Positions 17,517 through 26,395 of a stretch of DNA of 64,000 nucleotides are shown here, in pieces. The notes beneath the pieces were generated by a model. It did no database searches and was not told the DNA's origin. It saw only the letters and a program-made list of their open reading frames with translations. How positions within the stretch are numbered: position 1 is the stretch's first letter; each line of letters starts with the position of its first letter. This DNA is from DATFVA01 sp963811905 (GTDB lineage Bacteria; Bacteroidota; Ignavibacteria; Ignavibacteriales; Ignavibacteriaceae). Both the position numbers and the translations under genes were made by a program. The DNA lies in assembly GCA_963811905.1 (NCBI GenBank), contig CAWETK010000024.1, positions 1 to 64,000 of the forward strand, given 5' to 3'.

Positions 17517-18185
17517 ATGGTTTTGCAGGATATACCCCTTTTTTCAGAATTGACTGTAGAAGAATTACGGGAGATTACCGCACTAAGCAGGCTTAGTAAT
17601 TACAAAAAAGATGAATATGTGTTTCACGAAGGTGAGGAATTTCAGGGAATATTTATTGTAATTAAGGGACAGGTTAAAATATTCAAAATATCGCCGCAGG
17701 GTAAAGAATACATACTTCACCTGCTGACTAAACCCCAGCTTTTTGGTGATGTTCCTTTGTTTACCGGGGGAGATTGTCCCGCAAGTGTTCAGGTACTGGA
17801 AGATACTACTCTTCTTTTCGTTCCCAAAAATGAATTTTTACAGCTGCTGGAAGACAACCCCAAATTAAGTTTTAAAATAATGTCAGGTTTCGCAAGACGG
17901 CTAAAAAATATAACTGTTAAAGCTGAGGATCTATCGCTTAAAGAAGTTATAAACCGGCTGGCAGATTATATCATAAAAGGAATAGACAGCGCCGGGAATA
18001 AAAATCTTCCGGAACCATTTTTTAAGATACCGCTGTCTAATCCTACATTGGCTGCTTATCTCGGGACAATTCCCGAAACGATATCAAGAGCAATAAAAAA
18101 ACTGAAAGATAATGACATAATCAGAATACACGAGCGCACTATTTTTGTTAAGAACTTTAAGGAACTTAAAAAATTAGCTGAATAA
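17517..18185 (+). CDS. Crp/Fnr-family transcriptional regulator
   Basis: A 222-residue regulator. The cyclic-nucleotide-like sensor fold covers about 5-120 ('PLFSELTVEELREI', 'YVFHEGEEFQGIFIVIKGQVKIF'). The winged helix near 165-215 has the recognition helix 'TLAAYLGTIPETISRAIKKL'. The E-T-I-S-R pattern is that of FNR/DNR proteins, which read TTGA half-sites, in agreement with the nearby TTGACTTAAGTCAA boxes. The N-terminus has no Cys cluster, so it is not an oxygen-sensing Fe-S FNR; a DNR/NnrR-like NO sensor or HcpR-like role is more likely. A box 61 bp upstream suggests autoregulation. Confidence 0.9.
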   Translation: MVLQDIPLFSELTVEELREITALSRLSNYKKDEYVFHEGEEFQGIFIVIKGQVKIFKISPQGKEYILHLLTKPQLFGDVPLFTGGDCPASVQVLEDTTLLFVPKNEFLQLLEDNPKLSFKIMSGFARRLKNITVKAEDLSLKEVINRLADYIIKGIDSAGNKNLPEPFFKIPLSNPTLAAYLGTIPETISRAIKKLKDNDIIRIHERTIFVKNFKELKKLAE

Positions 18186-18232
18186 ACATCTCCGTCTCAT
18201 TCTTCTTCTGAATAGTCTATACTAACGGTGAA

Positions 18233-19354
18233 TCATTTAATAGGCCCGGCTTTTTCAACTTCTTCCATCAGATCATTGTTCCATTTGCCTTCCACAACTA
18301 TCTGTGCTGCAGCGCCGTATGCCAATGCTTCGATAAGATTGTGATCAAGTAAAGCATATGTTCCCGGCTGTCTGAATTCATAAATTGCAGCGACAGCTGT
18401 CCCTCCAGGGACAGGCCACGTTTCAAAATCAGCCAGTGGTTTGTTTGCAAAGGAACCGCCAACCCAGTAAAGATCCGCGTGTCCGCCTATGAGATGGATC
18501 CTTGTATCTCTGTTGGCACTCGAAGTTATAAATAGTACTTTGTCTCCAACATTTGCTTTCAGCGCATTCTCACCTGTGAGTGCTCCAGCTTTGCCGTTGA
18601 ATACGATATGCGTTGGAGTCAATGTTTTCATCGATTTTATCAAATCACCGAATCCTTCAGCCGGCGAGGAATACTGTTTATAATTCCCCTTCTCATCTTT
18701 AGGCAGATAGTACTCCTGCTGAACAATATAATATGCTTTGTCATAGGTGAGCGAATTCCCGTTTTTATCAGTTAGTCCGTTCCTTGGTAAAACCATTATC
18801 GCCCCATTCATACCTGATACAACATGCAGCGGCACCATAATGCCTCCCGGAGCGCAATGATAAACAAATACACCGGCTTTAATTGCTCTGAACCTGAAAG
18901 TAACCTGCTGGCCAGGTGCGACATGAGAAATATCTCCGCCTCCCATTGCGCCGGTGGCTGCATGAAAATCGATATTGTGCACCATAGTATTTGAGGCCGG
19001 GTTTATTATTTTAACTTCAACATAATCATATTGGTGAACGACAATAATTGGTCCCGGTACAGTACCATTGTAAGTTAGTGCCCATGTGAAGACTCCCGGT
19101 TCTATTTCGTACTTTTTCTCAACCACAGTCAGTTCCACCTCCACAACCTTTGGGGCTCCTTCATCCTTCTGTTCATATTGAGGTAGAAAGGGCGGTGCCG
19201 CAAGCTTTTCCTTAACATGCTCCAGCTGATTAATATTTTCCGGGGCGGGTGTATTAAATGAGGACACTTTATCGCTGCTGCCATTGCAGGAGGTAAATAT
19301 TGCTGTTAGTACTGCCAGTATTATTACTCCTGCTGATTTTTTTGAACGTTTCAT
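18233..19354 (-). CDS. nirK: Copper-containing nitrite reductase (NirK), lipoprotein form
   Basis: A 373-residue periplasmic enzyme that reduces nitrite to nitric oxide. Two cupredoxin domains are present. Type 1 copper ligands fit His126, Cys167, His177 and Met182. Type 2 ligands fit His131, His166 and the His of 'DHNLIEA' near the end. Catalytic Asp129 and the His of 'HLIGGHADLYW' are also present. The Cys-to-His loop 'CAPGGIMVPLH' is one residue longer than in classical NirK. A lipobox 'LTAIFTSC' (Cys23) suggests a membrane-anchored lipoprotein. An FNR-like box lies 76 bp upstream. The cytochrome c at 21758 could be its electron donor. Confidence 0.94.
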   Translation of the reverse strand: MKRSKKSAGVIILAVLTAIFTSCNGSSDKVSSFNTPAPENINQLEHVKEKLAAPPFLPQYEQKDEGAPKVVEVELTVVEKKYEIEPGVFTWALTYNGTVPGPIIVVHQYDYVEVKIINPASNTMVHNIDFHAATGAMGGGDISHVAPGQQVTFRFRAIKAGVFVYHCAPGGIMVPLHVVSGMNGAIMVLPRNGLTDKNGNSLTYDKAYYIVQQEYYLPKDEKGNYKQYSSPAEGFGDLIKSMKTLTPTHIVFNGKAGALTGENALKANVGDKVLFITSSANRDTRIHLIGGHADLYWVGGSFANKPLADFETWPVPGGTAVAAIYEFRQPGTYALLDHNLIEALAYGAAAQIVVEGKWNNDLMEEVEKAGPIK

Positions 19355-19429
19355 ACAATTCCTGAATTTAAGATCTATTTATAAAATTCTAATACACTTC
19401 AAACTTGGTTTTATAGTACCGGCAAGTCA

Positions 19430-19443
19430 TTGACTAAAGTCAT
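19430..19443. promoter_or_regulatory. FNR-like binding site upstream of nirK
   Basis: TTGACTAAAGTCAT differs by one central base from the palindrome at 17444-17455. It is 76-89 bp upstream of the nirK start codon on the minus strand, and could serve as the activator site. Confidence 0.7.
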
Positions 19444-19512
19444 TATAACTCAGTTTTAATTAATTTATAAAGGAATGCTTAGTCATTGTTACTTTAAGAA
19501 AAGTGATACTGC

Positions 19513-19524
19513 TGATCTAAGTCA
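19513..19524. promoter_or_regulatory. Weaker FNR-like site before the small gene at 19591
   Basis: TGATCTAAGTCA keeps both half-sites (TGA and TCA around a TAA core, one mismatch) and is 67-78 bp upstream of the likely ATG at 19591. A nearby half-site 'TTAGTCATTG' lies at about 19479-19488. Confidence 0.45.
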
Positions 19525-19590
19525 TTGTGCAGCCGGATCTTCCTGATTATTCTTGGAACAGCAAAAATATATAAGTGTGCAGGCGAAAAA

Positions 19591-19788
19591 ATGGAAGAGA
19601 ATAAACCAACATTCCCGGAATTTAATGACCAGATAGAAAAGTTATTAGATGAATTTATTACAGTTATTTATAAGGGTCACGATCATATCATAGCGCGAAA
19701 GTATTACCGGGAACTGTTCAATCAAATAATTCCAAAATATTTTTGTCTGTGTGAAGAAATAAAAGATCTTAACGAAAATGTTAAATAA
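19591..19788 (+). CDS. Small hypothetical protein in the nitrite island
   Basis: A 65-residue acidic, mostly helical protein starting 'MEENKPTFPEFNDQIEKL'. A reading frame with a TTG start at 19525 is longer, but the extra residues look like untranslated leader and overlap the regulatory site, so the ATG at 19591 is preferred. It has no known motif; 'YKGHDHIIARKYY' could bind metal through its His residues, but this is a guess. Its position behind an FNR-like site suggests co-regulation with nirK. Confidence 0.6.
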   Translation: MEENKPTFPEFNDQIEKLLDEFITVIYKGHDHIIARKYYRELFNQIIPKYFCLCEEIKDLNENVK

Positions 19789-19871
19789 GTATCTGCTAAA
19801 TGAAAGCAGCATGTTAACCGGATCAGCCGGAAAATTATTTATGATATAATAAAAACATTAGAGTTCTGACT

Positions 19872-20225
19872 ATGAAAAAAAGAATAGAAATAAAAAGGAT
19901 TTATAACAAATATGGCCGGAAGGACGGAACAAGAATATTAATTGACCGGCTCTGGCCAAGAGGAATAAAAAAAGAAGATGCCAGGATTGATTCCTGGATG
20001 AAAGAAATTGCGCCTTCTGATAATCTGCGCAAGTGGTTTAATCATGATCCTGATAAATGGAATGGATTTAAGAAGAAATACCGGACCGAACTAAATAAGA
20101 AGAAGGAGTTATGTGAAGAACTCACTAAAAAAGGAAAATCTGTCATAACACTCATTTACGCCGCTAAAGATGAAGAACATAATAACGCCGTGATCCTTAA
20201 AAAATATTTAGAAGACAATTACTGA
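19872..20225 (+). CDS. DUF488 family protein
   Basis: A 117-residue protein with the DUF488 hallmarks 'IKRIYNKYGRKDGTRILIDRLWPRGIKKEDARIDSWMKEIAPS' (read in blocks), 'LRKWFNHDPDKWNGFKKKY' and 'LIYAAKDEEHNNAVIL'. The family is widespread and its chemistry is unknown. It lies 49 bp before the second AhpD-like gene and may be co-transcribed with it. Confidence 0.9.
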   Translation: MKKRIEIKRIYNKYGRKDGTRILIDRLWPRGIKKEDARIDSWMKEIAPSDNLRKWFNHDPDKWNGFKKKYRTELNKKKELCEELTKKGKSVITLIYAAKDEEHNNAVILKKYLEDNY

Positions 20226-20274
20226 TCTGATTTGCCGTATCTATTAAATTTAATTATTATGAAAGGGAAATAAC

Positions 20275-20733
20275 ATGCGTCTGGATTGGCATAAAACATT
20301 GCCCGATGCGTATAAAGCGATGCTGGGTTTACAAAAAATAGCTGATAATAGTAAAATTGATCATAAACTTTTAGAGTTGGTGAAGATCCGGGCATCTCAA
20401 ATAAATGGATGTGCACACTGTCTTGAAATGCATACCAAAGATGCCAGGGCAATAGGTGAAAGCGAGTTAAGAATTAACGTGCTGGCAGCCTGGAGAGAAG
20501 CACCGCTTTATTCCCCGCATGAAAGAGCAGCACTTGCCTGGTGTGAAGAATTAACAAATATCTCCGACACCGGTGCATCCGGTGATGTTTATAAAGAAGT
20601 TGAAGAATTATTTGCCCCGGAAGAACTTGTAGAGTTAACGATTGCAATAGTCGCAATTAATGGATGGAATCGTCTTGCTGTCGGTTTCAGATCAGATGTA
20701 GGAAATTATGTCTCCAAAAAAAATCAAGGATAA
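20275..20733 (+). CDS. AhpD-like / carboxymuconolactone decarboxylase family protein (second copy)
   Basis: A 152-residue AhpD-fold protein with the redox pair CAHC (Cys46, Cys49) in 'RASQINGCAHCLEMHTKDAR'. It is clearly a paralogue of 2117-2584, sharing 'GESE', 'AWREAP/TP', 'ERAAL' and 'NGWNR/NSYNR' blocks. A GAAAGGGAAA site precedes the ATG. It is a likely thiol peroxidase-type or peroxide-stress protein; peroxide or nitrosative stress near a denitrification island would fit. Confidence 0.88.
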   Translation: MRLDWHKTLPDAYKAMLGLQKIADNSKIDHKLLELVKIRASQINGCAHCLEMHTKDARAIGESELRINVLAAWREAPLYSPHERAALAWCEELTNISDTGASGDVYKEVEELFAPEELVELTIAIVAINGWNRLAVGFRSDVGNYVSKKNQG

Positions 20734-20919
20734 ATTATAAAAAAGAAATGATAGCATATAGTGCATAATGATCTGCCGGCTCTGTTAACAAATCAAGCAA
20801 ATCAAATACTCCGTTGGTATCTATCCTTTCGGGTTCTTTTATTAATTACCCGGGTATCTATTTTTCCGCCCACCTGAATTTCAATTAATAATTCACACTG
20901 ATAAGAAATTACAATTGTA

Positions 20920-20933
20920 CTGACTTAAGTCAA
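20920..20933. promoter_or_regulatory. FNR-like binding palindrome before the ferredoxin gene
   Basis: CTGACTTAAGTCAA has the same perfect core TGACTTAAGTCA (20921-20932) as at 17444. It lies 73-86 bp upstream of the ferredoxin start, matching the spacing seen for nirK. Confidence 0.72.
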
Positions 20934-21005
20934 TGACTCTATAACCTTGCACTCATAAGTTTTGTATAAGAAAATCAAAATCATATTAACCGAAAGAGTA
21001 GAATT

Positions 21006-21311
21006 ATGGCACTCTTAATAACAGATGAATGTATTAATTGCGGTGCGTGTGAACCCGAATGTCCTAATACTGCAATTTATGAAGGCGGGGTGAACTGGCA
21101 GTTAAATAAGGCAGCAAATCCGCCTGTATCAAACGACTATTTTTACATTGTTCCGGATAAGTGTACCGAATGTGTTGGTTTTTACGATCAGCCTCAGTGT
21201 ATGAACGTCTGCCCGGTTGATTGTATAATTAAAGATCCGGATCATATTGAGAATAATGAAGAACTGTTGGCCAAAAAGGGAAAACTTGAACTGTTAGAGA
21301 AACAAACTTAA
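21006..21311 (+). CDS. Dicluster 2[4Fe-4S] ferredoxin (YfhL/Alvin type)
   Basis: A 101-residue electron carrier. The first cluster motif is 'CINCGACEPECP' (CX2CX2CX3CP). The second is 'CTECVGFYDQPQCMNVCP' (CX2CX8CX3CP), with the longer spacing of Allochromatium-type ferredoxins. A helical C-terminal tail is present. An AAAGAGTAG site and an FNR-like box precede it. The cupin gene follows closely. It probably feeds low-potential electrons to a reductase in the island. Confidence 0.93.
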   Translation: MALLITDECINCGACEPECPNTAIYEGGVNWQLNKAANPPVSNDYFYIVPDKCTECVGFYDQPQCMNVCPVDCIIKDPDHIENNEELLAKKGKLELLEKQT

Positions 21312-21331
21312 TAATTTATTTGGAGCAGGAA

Positions 21332-21670
21332 ATGCAGAACAATATTGCTGAACATTTTAAGCTGGATGAAGTTCAGGTGAAAAATTTATTAAATGATTAT
21401 GAATATCAGCCCGAATCAATCACAATAAAGACGATATCTAAAAATTCTGCCGGAAGTATTGTGCTATTTATTCTGGATAAAGAGCAGGGGCTAATAGAGC
21501 ATGCAGCCTCTTCTAAAGCCTTAGCATTCGTGCTTGAAGGAGAAATCAATTTCACTATCTCTGAGCAGGAGTACAAACTTAAAAAGGGGGATATTATAAC
21601 TCTTCCGGCTAAAGTACCCCACTCGCTTATTGCAATTGAAAAGGCCAAAATGTTATTGGCTATTTTTTAA
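21332..21670 (+). CDS. Small cupin-domain protein
   Basis: A 112-residue single-domain cupin: 'SKALAFVLEGEINFTISEQEYKLKKGDIITLPAKVPHSLIA' (read in blocks) gives the two cupin motifs, with the metal-ligand pattern reduced (the first motif lacks the HxH pair, a His remains in 'VPHSL'). The ATG at 21332, behind GGAGCAGGA, is preferred over a TTG 12 bases earlier. It lies 20 bp behind the ferredoxin, so is co-transcribed. A sensor or storage role is possible; no reaction can be named. Confidence 0.8.
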   Translation: MQNNIAEHFKLDEVQVKNLLNDYEYQPESITIKTISKNSAGSIVLFILDKEQGLIEHAASSKALAFVLEGEINFTISEQEYKLKKGDIITLPAKVPHSLIAIEKAKMLLAIF

Positions 21671-21757
21671 TGACGGAAATGCAAAATAATAGTCCCGGTA
21701 TGTACGGTAAGTTGCAAAAAATACAATTGATAATATTATTTAACCTGGAGAACTCTA

Positions 21758-22186
21758 ATGAGATCAATAAAAAAAATATATTTTATACTGATAATCACTA
21801 TAATTACGTTTCTGATGGTTCAGTGCGGTCAAAATAATAATGGGAGCGATGTGCAGCATCCTGAAAGTGAGAACACCGAAAGCAGTAACGTGAATGCATT
21901 GAAAGGAAACGCAGTCAACGGTAAAATACTTTTTGATCAGACCTGCTCAGCATGTCATGGTATGGATGGCAAAGGACTGCCAAACCTGGGAAAAAATTTA
22001 ACAACCAGCAGTTTTGTTAAAAGCGAATCTGACGATGAACTGATTGAATTTATTAAAAAAGGCAGACCTGTTGACGATCCATTAAACACTACCCATGTTG
22101 CAATGCCTCCGCTGGGTGGAAACCCATCGCTTAAAGATCAGCAGATAAAAGATATAATTGCATATATGCGAAAATTAAATAAGTAA
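21758..22186 (+). CDS. Membrane-anchored mono-heme cytochrome c
   Basis: A 142-residue protein. A signal helix ends in a lipobox-like 'LMVQC' (Cys23), followed by a low-complexity linker and a class I cytochrome c domain with heme motif CSACH (63-67) and a likely axial Met in 'VAMPPLGG'. It ends 'IKDIIAYMRKL', the typical final helix. It is a plausible periplasmic electron donor to NirK, given that it lies in the same island. A 4-kb distance from nirK makes this an inference. Confidence 0.9.
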   Translation: MRSIKKIYFILIITIITFLMVQCGQNNNGSDVQHPESENTESSNVNALKGNAVNGKILFDQTCSACHGMDGKGLPNLGKNLTTSSFVKSESDDELIEFIKKGRPVDDPLNTTHVAMPPLGGNPSLKDQQIKDIIAYMRKLNK

Positions 22187-22370
22187 AAAACTAAATATTT
22201 ATCCTATTCTAAATAAAAGTTGCACCGTTATAATGTCATCCATGCTTAGTGCGGTTTAGCCGGCAGCCAAATTTTGCGTCGGTAATATCATTTAATCAGC
22301 TTTATTTTTTGATAAGATTTTAGTACAATACCGCCAGTTATTACCAGAAATTAATTGGTGCGGGGATTTT

Positions 22371-24734
22371 ATGGGACTTTCTGTCTACCGGTTTTTTCTT
22401 TTCTTCGTGGTTCTTGCTTCTTTCAATATCTGCACTTATTCGCAGCACAAATGGGAACGGCTGGAAAATCTGAACGGAGGTAATGTACGCTCTTTACTTA
22501 TTACGGATAATAAAAACGTGTTGGCCGGAACTGAAAACGGAGGAATGTATAAGTTCAACTTCTCAGCAAACTTATGGGAATCAATAAACGATTCTTTAGG
22601 ATATAATATTATCTGGCTGATCGCGAACGATTTCAAAAATAATATATATATAACATCCTGGAGCGGTAATGGGCTGCTCAGGTCTACTGACGAAGGTATT
22701 ACCTGGACAGTCACAGCTGTTACCCGGAGTATTCACTGCTTTAAAAAGGACACTGTAAATAAACGAATACTCGCCGGGTCAGAAGGTTTCATATATGAAT
22801 CCTCAGATAACGGGTTAACCTGGATTGAAGATTCGGTAGCAAATGTATCCATATATTCGGTTGATGTAGATGATGAAGGCACTATGTATGCGGCTACCTC
22901 GGATGGCTTGTTTAAAAGAGCTAACACAGAGCCCGCCTGGACAAAAATAAATACATCCTTCGGATTTACTTACTTCCATTATGTTAAAGTTCACAATAAT
23001 GAAATTTACCTTCCTGTAAGACAAATCTTATATAAGTCAGCTGATGGAGGTAATTCCTGGAGCACTATTTTCAGCCTGAACACTTACAGCGCCTATATGG
23101 AAAGCATCCTGTTTGATAATGAAAATACCATCTTTATTGCTTATGATACAGATGGAATATATAAATCGACCGACGGCGGTCAGAATTTCGTCGGGGTAAA
23201 TTTCTCTATTCCCCAGCTGAACTTTCTTGAGTATGATGCGGAAAGGAATTGCCTGTTCGCGGGTTCCCGGGACGGTATATTATTTTCTTTCAATAACGGG
23301 AAAGACTGGAATAAATACAATGAGGGACTGTTCAATCTGAGAATAACGGAGTTATGTACCGGAAAGTTTGATTATATATTTGCTGCCTCTCATTATAATG
23401 ATAGTTACGTTAAGGTATCTGAAGACTACGGTAAAACCTGGAAAGGGACCAATCTTCACTCTCAATGGAACACAAATATGATCTCCGATGCGTACGGAAA
23501 CGTTTTTATTATTCAGGATAACGTTATTTATAAATATGATTTCGGCCGGAAGAATTTCGAATATTTCAAGACGGTTCCATATTTCAGTTCAATTTCTTCA
23601 GACCGGTTCGGTTCGGTTTTTATTTGTTATAATGATTACGCGGGTAAAATAGTATGGTTAAAAAAAGACGGAACCGAAACTGAAATACCGTCTGTTTCCG
23701 GGAAATATGTCAACTTCATTGCAGAGGATTCCAGAGGGGACTTTTACGCAGTCAGGACGGATAATGGAACAACATCCTTTTACAAATTTGATTTTGAAAA
23801 TAGTACCTGGACTGAGCAGAGCTCAATTCAAGTTGCACACGTAAATGACTTTGCCCTCGATTCACACGACAATTTTTATCTGGCCGGTGCATCCTATTAT
23901 GGACTGTACAAATCAACAAACGGTGGGAAAAACTGGTCCCAGATTGCCGACAGAGCAGAAGATATTACAATTGATTCACTGGACCAGATATACGTAGCCT
24001 CTTATTATAACGTAAAGAAAAGTACGGATGGAGGGGTTCATTGGAATCTGTTGACATATTTATATGATGGTCATTTTATTTCTTTAACGAAGACGATGAG
24101 AGGTAATTTGTTTGCTGGAAATGATTATGATGGTTTATACAGGTACCTGGATGAAGCCAGCTACCCGGTTAAGATTAAAGATTTTATCTACACTCTGCAG
24201 GACCGCCTGGTCACTATTCAGTGGGCAACCGAAGATGACCGGAGAAACACAGGGTTTTCTCTTGAAAGATCCTCAGATAGTACCCTCTGGGAGGAACGGG
24301 GCTTTATTCCAGGTAACGCATCTGATACCGCATTAAGTAAAATGTATGTTATGGGGGATTTACTAAAAACCCCGGGATCATTCTATTACCGGTTAAAGCA
24401 GATATCTACGGATAGCCTGATCAGCTACAGTGATATATTAACAGTTGATTATACATTTATTGAGAGTGATTTCTCGTTCAGACTTGACCAGAATTATCCT
24501 AATCCATTTAACAATTCCGCCGTTATCAGGTTTGCTGTTCCTGAAAAATTATATGTTACTCTAAAAATTTACGATATTCTTGGGAACGAGGTCCAGATCT
24601 TATTAAATGAGGAAAAACCGCCGGGGATATATGAAATAAAATTTAATGCGGATAGACTTGCAAGCGGTGTATACTTCTATCAGATCAGAGCAGGGGCTTT
24701 TATTAAGACAAAAAAAATGATCTTGCTCAGATAG
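22371..24734 (+). CDS. Secreted beta-propeller protein with type IX sorting tail
   Basis: A 787-residue exported protein. After a signal peptide (1-24) come many short repeats with 'STDGGNSWS', 'STDGGQNF', 'STNGGKNWS' and 'STDGGVHWN', the BNR/sialidase-like Asp-box pattern of photosystem-assembly-type propellers (about 30-600). An Fn3-like segment follows (about 605-690, ending 'YYRLKQI'). The last ~80 residues are the type IX tail: 'LDQNYPNPFNNSAVIRFAV', 'DILGNEV' and 'SGVYFYQI'. It is likely surface-exposed or released. The ligand is unknown. Confidence 0.9.
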   Translation: MGLSVYRFFLFFVVLASFNICTYSQHKWERLENLNGGNVRSLLITDNKNVLAGTENGGMYKFNFSANLWESINDSLGYNIIWLIANDFKNNIYITSWSGNGLLRSTDEGITWTVTAVTRSIHCFKKDTVNKRILAGSEGFIYESSDNGLTWIEDSVANVSIYSVDVDDEGTMYAATSDGLFKRANTEPAWTKINTSFGFTYFHYVKVHNNEIYLPVRQILYKSADGGNSWSTIFSLNTYSAYMESILFDNENTIFIAYDTDGIYKSTDGGQNFVGVNFSIPQLNFLEYDAERNCLFAGSRDGILFSFNNGKDWNKYNEGLFNLRITELCTGKFDYIFAASHYNDSYVKVSEDYGKTWKGTNLHSQWNTNMISDAYGNVFIIQDNVIYKYDFGRKNFEYFKTVPYFSSISSDRFGSVFICYNDYAGKIVWLKKDGTETEIPSVSGKYVNFIAEDSRGDFYAVRTDNGTTSFYKFDFENSTWTEQSSIQVAHVNDFALDSHDNFYLAGASYYGLYKSTNGGKNWSQIADRAEDITIDSLDQIYVASYYNVKKSTDGGVHWNLLTYLYDGHFISLTKTMRGNLFAGNDYDGLYRYLDEASYPVKIKDFIYTLQDRLVTIQWATEDDRRNTGFSLERSSDSTLWEERGFIPGNASDTALSKMYVMGDLLKTPGSFYYRLKQISTDSLISYSDILTVDYTFIESDFSFRLDQNYPNPFNNSAVIRFAVPEKLYVTLKIYDILGNEVQILLNEEKPPGIYEIKFNADRLASGVYFYQIRAGAFIKTKKMILLR

Positions 24735-24884
24735 AAAACTTTAGGTTGGATTAGCTTTCCTGTGTATTACTTCTTTAAATCTATATTAAGATGTTCTGCA
24801 TAAAGCAATGGCAGAGAGAATAAAAATATAATTTACTGAAAATTATTTTCATTTTAACCAAATATTATTAACACGCCATTTAAG

Positions 24885-25493
24885 TTATCCTATCCGCAAT
24901 GAGTGAATTATGGCATCGATCTCAGAGGAATGCCTGTAAAAAAGGGAAGCATCACCTGAAGGAAAGAAGTACATGAATACAACCCTGATTCCGCTATGGT
25001 ACAGAACCGAGTAACGGACTTTTGCAGAAAGTCCGTAAGTGCAGTCAAATCCTTCAGCATTTCCCGCAGAGAAATTCCTGTTTATCTCTAATCCGTTTAC
25101 CCCCATCTCCGTAAGTGATTCCTCAAAGAGCGCTCTAAACCCTTCCCGGTTTTGATCAGAAACTTTGTGAGCGTAGATGATAAAATATGGCTGAGGATTA
25201 TTATCAGATGTATCCGTAGAAATGAGTTTAAAACAGTTTCGGTTTTCAGGCTGTTTTTCATCAGAGGAGCCGGTAGAACTGTACGAACCTGTTCTCATTT
25301 CTTCATATGGATCCTGCTGTTCTGTTTCTTCAAAAACCCAGTTTGCCGGAACGGTTACTTCAAATCTATATTCCTCATTATGCATTGAAACCGTTGTCTC
25401 CTGAATACAGTTTCCCGGAATTATTGAATACTTACAGGATGATGCTGATGCTGATATGGCGGTAATAACAGTAAGAATTATCAATGAAGTCAT
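24885..25493 (-). CDS. Putative lipoprotein, function unknown
   Basis: A 202-residue protein with a signal segment ending 'SASASSC' (Cys20), a plausible lipobox. The mature part has a fold pattern reminiscent of PsbP/Mog1-like sandwich proteins ('YRFEVTVPANWVFEE', ending 'IDAIIHSLRIG'), as in many proteins with a 'fits a user profile' of low complexity; that resemblance is weak. It lies 17 bp after the OmpA-like gene, so the two are one operon. No catalytic residues can be named. Confidence 0.68.
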   Translation of the reverse strand: MTSLIILTVITAISASASSCKYSIIPGNCIQETTVSMHNEEYRFEVTVPANWVFEETEQQDPYEEMRTGSYSSTGSSDEKQPENRNCFKLISTDTSDNNPQPYFIIYAHKVSDQNREGFRALFEESLTEMGVNGLEINRNFSAGNAEGFDCTYGLSAKVRYSVLYHSGIRVVFMYFFPSGDASLFYRHSSEIDAIIHSLRIG

Positions 25494-25510
25494 ACCCGGT
25501 TTCCTTAATT

Positions 25511-26395
25511 TTATCTTTTAACTATTTCAACTCTTCTGTTTAATCCTTTTCCCTTATCAGTGTCGTTCGTTGCAACTGGCACTAATGGTCCCACCCCATA
25601 AGCCTGAATACTTGATGAGGATACTTTGTATTTTGCAACTAATTCGTTTACAACTGCTTCCGCCCGTTTTTGAGAAAGTTCCATATTGTCATTTAACTTT
25701 CCGGCATTATCAGTATGACCAACTACGTACATCTGGAGTGATGAATTGTTTTTCAGGAAAGCCGCAATCTCGGTTAAAGTTTCAGCAGATTCAGGTTTTA
25801 TTTCGTATTTACCTGTGTCAAAGTATATACCGTAGATTGACATATGTCCATCTTTAAGAACATTTGTTTTCAGGAGTTCTGAGGTTATTTTCACCATACC
25901 GGTTTCCATCGGTTTTTCTTCAACAATCCTTATTTTCGTCCAGGGACCTTCAGATACAAAAACTCCGATCCATATATTTCCTTCCTCGCGCTCCTGAAAA
26001 GCAGTCAGGTAACGTTCGGGCGGGTAGTAGCCGATAGACTCAATTTGAATTTCCGGTCCGCACTCCTCTTTGCTGCAGCTGAATTTTATTTCATAGCCTG
26101 CTTTTTTAAATGCATCTTCATAGTTCCGTATACGTTCAAGGGAAGAACGATTGTCGGGATCACGGTAGTCAAGCCTGGTGATTTTACCTTCAAGCTTTAC
26201 CGTTTTTACTGAACCGTCATTCTGAACTTTGCCCAGTACAAGCTGCTGTTCATCAAATGCTTTTACCTCCTGACTTTCAATGTATGAACCTTCAAATGCT
26301 TTTATAAAGGGGACACCTTCATTTTGCGCACCTACCTCCGAAAGAGAGAATAGCAGAATTGATGCTGCCAGTATTGTTATTTTATTAATTGACAT
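25511..26395 (-). CDS. OmpA-family peptidoglycan-associated protein
   Basis: A 294-residue protein. A signal peptide (1-23, ending VGAQ) is followed by a ~150-residue unassigned domain with one Cys pair ('FSCSKEECGPE'). Residues about 185-294 are an OmpA domain: 'IYFDTGKYEIKPESAETL', 'YVVGHTDNAGKLNDNMELSQKRAEAV' and 'GVGPLVPVATNDTDKGKGLNRRVEIV' (read in blocks). The Asp and Arg for peptidoglycan binding are present. It probably tethers the envelope. An AGGAG site (AATAAGGAGGAAA) precedes the ATG on the minus strand. Confidence 0.92.
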   Translation of the reverse strand: MSINKITILAASILLFSLSEVGAQNEGVPFIKAFEGSYIESQEVKAFDEQQLVLGKVQNDGSVKTVKLEGKITRLDYRDPDNRSSLERIRNYEDAFKKAGYEIKFSCSKEECGPEIQIESIGYYPPERYLTAFQEREEGNIWIGVFVSEGPWTKIRIVEEKPMETGMVKITSELLKTNVLKDGHMSIYGIYFDTGKYEIKPESAETLTEIAAFLKNNSSLQMYVVGHTDNAGKLNDNMELSQKRAEAVVNELVAKYKVSSSSIQAYGVGPLVPVATNDTDKGKGLNRRVEIVKR

